This document shows, piece by piece, positions 60,784 through 64,000 of a DNA stretch of 64,000 bases. Location of the stretch: contig NZ_JAKGSG010000053.1 in the NCBI RefSeq assembly GCF_021568775.1, positions 40,729 through 104,728 on the forward strand. Direction: 5' to 3'. Both the position numbers and the translations under genes were made by a program. Position 1 is the first letter of the stretch. Every line of letters begins with the position of its first letter. The DNA is from Antribacter soli. Lineage in GTDB: Bacteria; Actinomycetota; Actinomycetes; Actinomycetales; Cellulomonadaceae. Under the pieces are notes generated by a model that saw only the letters and a program-made list of their open reading frames with translations, did no database searches and had not been told where the DNA came from.

Positions 60784-61542
60784 TCAGGCCGATGCGATGA
60801 GCAGACCGGCGGCGACGATGCTCATCGCCAAGGTCGCCAGCTCGAACTGTCGTTGGTGCCAGCCGCGCACGATCCTGGCTCCGGCGAAGGCTCCGAGCAG
60901 CATTGCCGGGATCAGGCAGGCGTCGAGCAGCAGGGATGACCGGCTGATGAGGTCGAGAGAGGTGCTGAGCGGCACCTTGAGCAGGTTGACCACCAGGAAG
61001 AACCACGCGCCGGTGCCGAGTATCCGGAGCATCGGCAGCCCGGCCATGATCAGGTAGAGCGCCATCACTGGGCCGGCCGCGTTGGCCGTCATCGTCGCGA
61101 ACCCGGCGACCGCTCCGATGGCCGCGGTCCAGACCGGATGGACTGCCGGCGGCTCAGGCAGGTCTTGGTGACGGCGGTTCAGCCGCAGCCCGATCTGCAC
61201 CGCTCCCATGACGACGAGGACCGCCCCGATGGTCAGCGTCATGGCCGTGTCGTCGACGCGAGCGACGAACCAGGCGCCGAGGAGCAGCCCTGGCGCCACG
61301 CCCGGTAGCAGGCGGACCAGCTCACGGGCCGACCCGTGACGGCGGTAGAGCGCCACGGCGACGAGGTCCCCGGCGATCAGCAGGGGGAGCAGCGCGCCGG
61401 TCGATTCGCGCGCAGGCAGCACGACGGCGAACAGGACGACCGCGAGGGATCCCACCCCGCCCACCGCGGTCTTGGCGAAGCCGACCATGAACCCCGCGAG
61501 TGCGAGAAGCGTCCAATCGAAAGCTGAGAGGCCGGCCACCAC
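60784..61542 (-). CDS. TauE/SafE-family sulfite/organosulfonate exporter-like permease
   Basis: 252 residues. GFMVGFAKTAVGGVGSLAVV is the typical first hairpin and VAGFATMTANAAGPVMALYL the second repeat, with about eight hydrophobic segments. The substrate is unknown; sulfite or small sulfonates are usual. GTG 61542 lies 1 nt beyond the LacI gene stop (61544-61546), so the two are co-transcribed from the LacI promoter. Confidence 0.9.
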   Translation of the reverse strand: MVAGLSAFDWTLLALAGFMVGFAKTAVGGVGSLAVVLFAVVLPARESTGALLPLLIAGDLVAVALYRRHGSARELVRLLPGVAPGLLLGAWFVARVDDTAMTLTIGAVLVVMGAVQIGLRLNRRHQDLPEPPAVHPVWTAAIGAVAGFATMTANAAGPVMALYLIMAGLPMLRILGTGAWFFLVVNLLKVPLSTSLDLISRSSLLLDACLIPAMLLGAFAGARIVRGWHQRQFELATLAMSIVAAGLLIASA

Positions 61543-61543
61543 G

Positions 61544-62554
61544 TCAGGACTCGCGGACGGGACCGGTGCTGGTCCGCACGCGCAGCCCCGGCTCGAGCAC
61601 GATCTCCCGGTCAGCCACGTCCGCGCCGTCGGTGCGCGCCACGATGCGTTCGACCGCGAGGCGGGCCATCTCCCGAGGCACCTGCCGGATGCTCGTGAGG
61701 TCGATCCCCGGGCTCTGGGCCAGCACGCTGTCGTCGAAGCCGATGACCGATATGTCCCGCGGGACGTCGATCCCTTGCTGGGCCAGCACCGACATCGCGG
61801 CGGCCGCGATGTCGTCGTTGAACGCCACCACCGCGGTCGGGAGCTCGGAACCGGCTTGGAGCAGCGCCCGAGCCCCACGTTGTCCGTCCAGCTGGTCCTC
61901 GCCACCGCACGGGACTACCCGGATCTGCGCTTCCAGGCCGTGCGCACGCATCGCGCTGCGGTAGGCGTCGCGCCGGGCCTGCGCGACCAGCCCGGAGCCG
62001 CCTTCGAGATGGGCGATCCGGCTGTGGCCGAGCGAGACCAGGTGGTCGACCGCCAGCGCCATGCCGTGCTCGTCGGAGGTGCGCACGATGTCGACCTCGG
62101 GGTGGTCGACGTGCCATCCCACGACCACGACCGGGACCTGTCCCGCCAGCAACGGCTCAGGGACCGGTGGGCCGAGCATCACCAGGGCGTCCAGGCGGAA
62201 GTCGCGCAGGGAGTCCACGGCCTGCTTCTCGTCCCGGCTGTCGGTGAGCGCGCTGAGCGCGAGATCCCATCCCCGTTCCTCCGCCGCGGCGTAGAGGCCG
62301 TCGAGCAGCTCCAGGTGGAATCGTCCCGCCTTGCCGAAGAGGACCCCGATGACGTGTGCCTTCAGGCTCGCCAGCGATCGGGCCCGGACGTCCGGCCGGT
62401 AGCCGAGCTCCTTCGCCACCCCGAGGATGCGTTCTCGGCTGGCCTGGCTGGCGCCGGGCGCGTCGCGCATGACGACGGACACCAGCGCGGTGGAGACGCC
62501 GGCGCGCCGCGCGACATCGGCGAGCGTGACGCGCCGGCGCGGGTCTTCTGTCAC
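61544..62554 (-). CDS. LacI-family transcriptional regulator
   Basis: 336 residues. HTH: RVTLADVARRAGVSTALVSV then VMRDAPGASQASRERILGVA, with the typical LacI hinge ELGYRPDVRARSL. The C-terminal PBP1-like ligand domain has GVLFGKAGRFHLELLDGLYA and ISVIGFDDSVLAQSPGIDLT. GTG 62554 lies 9 nt after AAGGAGG; GTG 62560 is too close. It probably controls the divergent ABC sugar-binding gene through palindromes at 62661-62699. Confidence 0.93.
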   Translation of the reverse strand: MTEDPRRRVTLADVARRAGVSTALVSVVMRDAPGASQASRERILGVAKELGYRPDVRARSLASLKAHVIGVLFGKAGRFHLELLDGLYAAAEERGWDLALSALTDSRDEKQAVDSLRDFRLDALVMLGPPVPEPLLAGQVPVVVVGWHVDHPEVDIVRTSDEHGMALAVDHLVSLGHSRIAHLEGGSGLVAQARRDAYRSAMRAHGLEAQIRVVPCGGEDQLDGQRGARALLQAGSELPTAVVAFNDDIAAAAMSVLAQQGIDVPRDISVIGFDDSVLAQSPGIDLTSIRQVPREMARLAVERIVARTDGADVADREIVLEPGLRVRTSTGPVRES

Positions 62555-62850
62555 GTCCACTCGCCTCCTTCGCGTCTCTGTGGGCAACCGTAGCGGGTCC
62601 GCCACAGGGACGGCCCCGAACCTCGACCAGGACAGCATAGAGCGATCTGGACCGAATCTTCTAGAACGGTCTAGGGCTGCGGATCTAGAGCGCTACAGAA
62701 ACTTTGCTAGAATGTCTTGATATTCTTTCTTCCGAGACTGTTCCCTGGTGACTGGCGCCACAAGGGGCCATGTCGGAACACCGGCTCCGGGGTCTTCGAA
62801 GAGTCACAGTGAAGTGACCCGCGCAGTTCGGTCGAGAGAGGAGGAACCTC
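62555..62850. other. Divergent control region of the LacI / ABC locus
   Basis: 296 bp without a gene. It carries the promoters of lacI-tauE (minus) and of the substrate-binding gene (plus), and the two LacI-type sites listed separately. Confidence 0.6.
62661..62699. promoter_or_regulatory. Two LacI-type palindromes
   Basis: CTAGAACGGTCTAG (62661-62674: arms CTAGA/TCTAG) and TCTAGAGCGCTACAGA (62684-62699, six of eight arm bases pair, central GCGC) are candidates for the adjacent LacI regulator. They lie 23 bp apart upstream of the plus-strand gene. Confidence 0.55.
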
Positions 62851-63894
62851 ATGAGCAAGACGCGCACCTGGGCCCGGACGGGCCTGGCAACCGCGGCGGC
62901 AGCGACGCTGCTGCTGGCAAGTGCCTGCAACTCGGGCAGCGGCAACAGCGACGCGGGCGACGACGCCACGTCGGGCGGTGGCGGCAGTGTTGGCGGCGCC
63001 GACATCTACGTGGTCGGCGGGAAGTCGGACGACCCGTTCTGGTCACGCGTGAAGCGTGGTGCGGAGGATGCCGCCAAGGTCGTGGAGGCGAGCGGTGGCA
63101 GCGTGACCTGGCTCGGGCCCCAGAACTACGACAACCTCGGGCCCGACGCGGCCAAGCTGATCGACACCGCGGTCAGCAACGGCGCCGACGCCGTCGTCGG
63201 CCCGGACTGGGTGCCGGAAGCCGAGGACGCCGCCTTCAAGCGCGTCGTGGAGAAGGACATCCCGCTGTTCATCTACAACTCGGGTGGCCTCGAGGCGGCC
63301 GACGCGGTCGGCGCGCTCAACTACGTCGGCAGCGACGACCACGTCGCGGGGGTCACGGGCGGCGAGTACCTCGGTGAGCAAGGCGCCCAGCACGTCCTCT
63401 GCGTCAACACGCTCCCCGGGGCCGCGAACAGCGAGTCGCGGTGCGCCGGTCTGGCCGAGGGGATCGAGGGGGCGGGCGGCGAGGCCGAGCAGCTCCCGAT
63501 GCCGTCGTCGAGCTTCGGCAACCCCACGGCCGTGTCCCAGGGCATCAAGGCTGCGCTCCTGAAGGACGACACCATCGACGCGGTGGTCACCATCGGAACC
63601 GGTGACGCCGATGCCGCGGCGAGCGCGATCGACCAGGCCGGCCTGGGCGACAAGGTCTCGCTCGGCACGTTCGACCTGGACGAGACCCAGCTCGAGCGGA
63701 TCAAGGAGGGCAAGCAGCTGTTCGCGATCGACCAGCAGCCCTACATGCAGGGATACCTGGCGGTGTCGATGGCGAACAGCTACGTGCTGTACGGCATCGA
63801 GCTGCCCCAGCGGCCGATCCTGACCGGCCCGGCAATCATCGACGCCTCCAACGTCGACTCCGCGATCGCCGGCGCGGCAGCCGGCGTGCGCTGA
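62851..63894 (+). CDS. Sugar-type ABC transporter substrate-binding lipoprotein
   Basis: 347 residues. Lipobox LASAC (C26) after a hydrophobic signal, then a Gly/Ser linker. The fold is PBP1-like (RbsB group): ADIYVVGGKSDDPFWSRVKR, FIYNSGG, GSDDHVAGVTGGEYLG and IDAVVTIGTGDADAAASAID, GTFDLDETQLERIKEGKQLF. It captures a sugar-like ligand outside the cell. GAGAGGAGG precedes ATG 62851. The permease and ATPase genes should follow beyond the window. Confidence 0.93.
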   Translation: MSKTRTWARTGLATAAAATLLLASACNSGSGNSDAGDDATSGGGGSVGGADIYVVGGKSDDPFWSRVKRGAEDAAKVVEASGGSVTWLGPQNYDNLGPDAAKLIDTAVSNGADAVVGPDWVPEAEDAAFKRVVEKDIPLFIYNSGGLEAADAVGALNYVGSDDHVAGVTGGEYLGEQGAQHVLCVNTLPGAANSESRCAGLAEGIEGAGGEAEQLPMPSSSFGNPTAVSQGIKAALLKDDTIDAVVTIGTGDADAAASAIDQAGLGDKVSLGTFDLDETQLERIKEGKQLFAIDQQPYMQGYLAVSMANSYVLYGIELPQRPILTGPAIIDASNVDSAIAGAAAGVR

Positions 63895-63902
63895 CAAAGA
63901 CT

Positions 63903-63935
63903 GGTGCTGGGCCTCGAGGGACCGAGGCCCAGCAC
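63903..63935 (+). terminator. Hairpin after the substrate-binding gene
   Basis: Arms GTGCTGGGCCTCG and its exact complement form a 13-bp stem with about a 7-nt loop, 9 nt after the gene stop. There is no T run. It may attenuate transcription so that the binding protein is made in excess over downstream ABC genes. Confidence 0.7.
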
Positions 63936-64000
63936 CGCAGCCCTCGCCGACGTCGTCGTCGGCATCGACCCTTTCGAAGGTGAAAGAATCAAGGCAGCCG

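Overview
The window is high-GC DNA with divergent and head-to-tail operons. Many genes start on GTG with no ribosome site but a TANNNT box 6-7 nt upstream, which suggests leaderless mRNAs. Together with the core block fasR-fabD-fabH-acpP-fabF-DUF3145, def, aceE-DUF3052-peroxiredoxin-tRNA-Val, this points to an actinobacterium, most likely order Micrococcales (Cellulomonas/Cellulosimicrobium/Isoptericola type). The genus is an inference.

Region 1 (1-12366) is an accessory or defence island ending at the 3' end of tRNA-Asn, with a tyrosine integrase next to the tRNA. Its left end is outside the window. It holds the tail of a probable Piwi/Argonaute-family protein, a DUF3800 protein, an ImmA/IrrE remnant, a translationally coupled four-gene operon (2-oxoglutarate oxygenase, membrane-anchored helical protein, PP2C phosphatase, NUDIX hydrolase), remnants of an IS3 transposase, HsdR and DUF3644, and an intact-looking CBASS-type locus. 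In that locus two related CD-NTase-like nucleotidyltransferases flank an S-4TM pore-forming effector.

Region 2 (12367-28088) is ordinary to variable chromosome: small conserved proteins, a DUF6232 membrane protein whose C-terminal motif recurs at the N-terminus of the next protein, redox enzymes, a two-component system facing a PepSY/lipoprotein pair, a secreted sialidase-fold glycosidase with ricin domains, and small metabolic enzymes.

Region 3 (28089-40302) is a second, decayed island. It is bounded by a perfect 36-bp direct repeat, one copy being the 3' end of a CAT-anticodon tRNA. No integrase remains. It carries a broken IS5 transposase, a DUF6745 pair, a secreted NPP1/NLP-type protein, a hydrolase/TetR/ProA-like dehydrogenase cluster with duplicated perfect operators, and several genes damaged by deletions or frameshifts.

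Region 4 (40269-54561) is core: tRNA, aldo/keto reductase, RtcB RNA ligase, the fatty-acid synthesis operon under FasR, peptide deformylase, pyruvate dehydrogenase E1, DUF3052, peroxiredoxin and tRNA-Val. Region 5 (54562-58190) is accessory debris after tRNA-Val: an ArdC-like antirestriction gene broken by a 94-bp tandem duplication, a large membrane protein and a DprA fragment. Region 6 (58196-64000) has an Lrp/LysE pair, a thioesterase, panB, a TauE/SafE permease with a LacI regulator, and a sugar-type ABC substrate-binding lipoprotein.
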